From JAMOQA01 sp964420365 (GTDB lineage Bacteria > Acidobacteriota > Polarisedimenticolia > J045): DNA of 12,955 nt. The DNA is taken from NCBI GenBank assembly GCA_964420365.1, contig CAYQTA010000010.1, forward strand, positions 1 through 12,955, written 5' to 3'. A program made the position numbers and the translations under genes. Of this stretch, positions 12,631-12,955 are shown in pieces. The notes beneath the pieces are model-generated. The model searched no databases. It was not told where the DNA came from and saw only the letters and a list, made by a program, of their open reading frames with translations. Position 1 is the first letter of the stretch. Each line of letters starts with the position of its first letter.

Positions 12631-12955
12631 TCAGCCATCCCGGTTCCGCCTGAAGGGCCGGCAGCCGGCAACACTTCCCGGGCCGACGAGATCGCAGCGG
12701 CCGCTCGGGCTCGGTGGGAAGGACCGGGGACAGGCGACGCTCCCGGTGCGACGAGATCGGACGAGCGGCGAGCGCCCCACCGTCCAACCCCGTGCCTGGC
12801 CGACGGGGCTCACACGCGGACGACCCGGGGCCCCAGGTGGCCGACCCGCGCCCGCCGCGCGGACGACCTGCGCCCTCCGGTACCTTTCATGGTGTAGCGA
12901 AGCTTTCAGGAGGCAAACGCGCGCCGAAAGCCAACTGTCCAGGATCATGCGAAAA

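Larger units (their letters stand above)
11868..12955. other. ~1.09-kb region without a supportable gene
   Basis: No frame here shows a family motif, a credible start with ribosome site and natural composition together. The part next to bactofilin (11868-12200) is extremely GC-rich and holds two strong hairpins in the bactofilin leader. The part from 12350 to 12650 is less extreme in GC and is full of inverted repeats and spaced TGCAAG/CTTGCA words. From 12660 to 12880 I see only short imperfect repeats, such as CGACGAGATCG at about 12685 and 12753, and GCGGACGACC twice near 12817 and 12858. The last 70 bases are noticeably more AT-rich and may be promoter or gene-start DNA for something beyond the edge. 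Confidence 0.5.

Noticed and set aside
11868..12674. 269-residue N-terminal extension of bactofilin in the same open frame
   Set aside because: The extension is Arg/Pro/Gly-rich with scattered tryptophan and cysteine, and it covers the inverted-repeat block. A good ribosome site and start lie at 11867, just before the conserved core.
12556..12948. Small open frames on both strands near the right edge (113 codons + and 105 codons -)
   Set aside because: No ribosome site at a usable distance, no family resemblance, and compositions typical of GC-driven open frames. The leftward one begins plausibly (MILDSWLSARVCLL) but turns into Arg/Gly/Pro-rich text.
12947..12955. Rightward gene start ATGCGAAAA at the window end
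   Set aside because: Only three codons are visible, and the nearest AGGA is two bases away with AGGAGG over 30 bases away, so the start cannot be supported.

Overview
The window is 12,955 bases of very GC-rich DNA from a bacterium with typical Gram-negative envelope genes (bactofilin, a periplasmic-type M16 peptidase, a DsbD-alpha-like secreted protein). No rRNA, tRNA, IS element, phage gene or true CRISPR array is visible. The gene mix would fit Planctomycetota or a related deep-branching, high-GC environmental lineage, but nothing here fixes the phylum. Almost every codon ends in G or C, so long false open frames occur on both strands. I called genes by family motifs, start context and operon spacing.

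Layout, left to right. Positions 2-127 hold the last codons of a rightward gene with a very basic tail. From 128 to 410 is a convergent intergenic region with two ~80-bp direct repeats made of hairpins, plus a separate long hairpin. A leftward cluster runs from 5723 down to 411: a secreted protein of unknown function, a small P-loop kinase, a NuoI-type 2x[4Fe-4S] ferredoxin, dxs (first step of MEP isoprenoid synthesis) and pepA/M17 leucyl aminopeptidase. A single rightward gene at 5859-6329 encodes a stand-alone secreted domain resembling DsbD-alpha; it diverges from the first cluster and its 3' end overlaps the next cluster. A second leftward cluster runs from 11197 down to 6317: a double-unit M16 metallopeptidase, a glycosyltransferase of the tRNA-queuosine mannosyltransferase (QTMAN/GTDC1, DUF3524) type, and a GHMP sugar kinase overlapping it by 4 nt. 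A small bactofilin lies at 11463-11867. The last ~1.09 kb (11868-12955) has no gene I can support, but contains a dense set of inverted and phased short repeats.

How the genes may work together. The glycosyltransferase and GHMP kinase are translationally coupled, so the kinase may make a sugar phosphate feeding the transferase's nucleotide-sugar donor; this is inference. The dxs-ferredoxin adjacency is notable because later MEP enzymes (IspG, IspH) need low-potential electrons, but the ferredoxin looks like a NuoI subunit without its complex.

The two places most worth a second look are the QTMAN-like transferase/kinase pair (6317-8478) and the structured non-coding stretch at about 12362-12630. 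In the latter, six copies of the hexamer TGCAAG or its complement CTTGCA sit in a 3-forward/3-reverse order, five of them spaced 30-31 bp apart.
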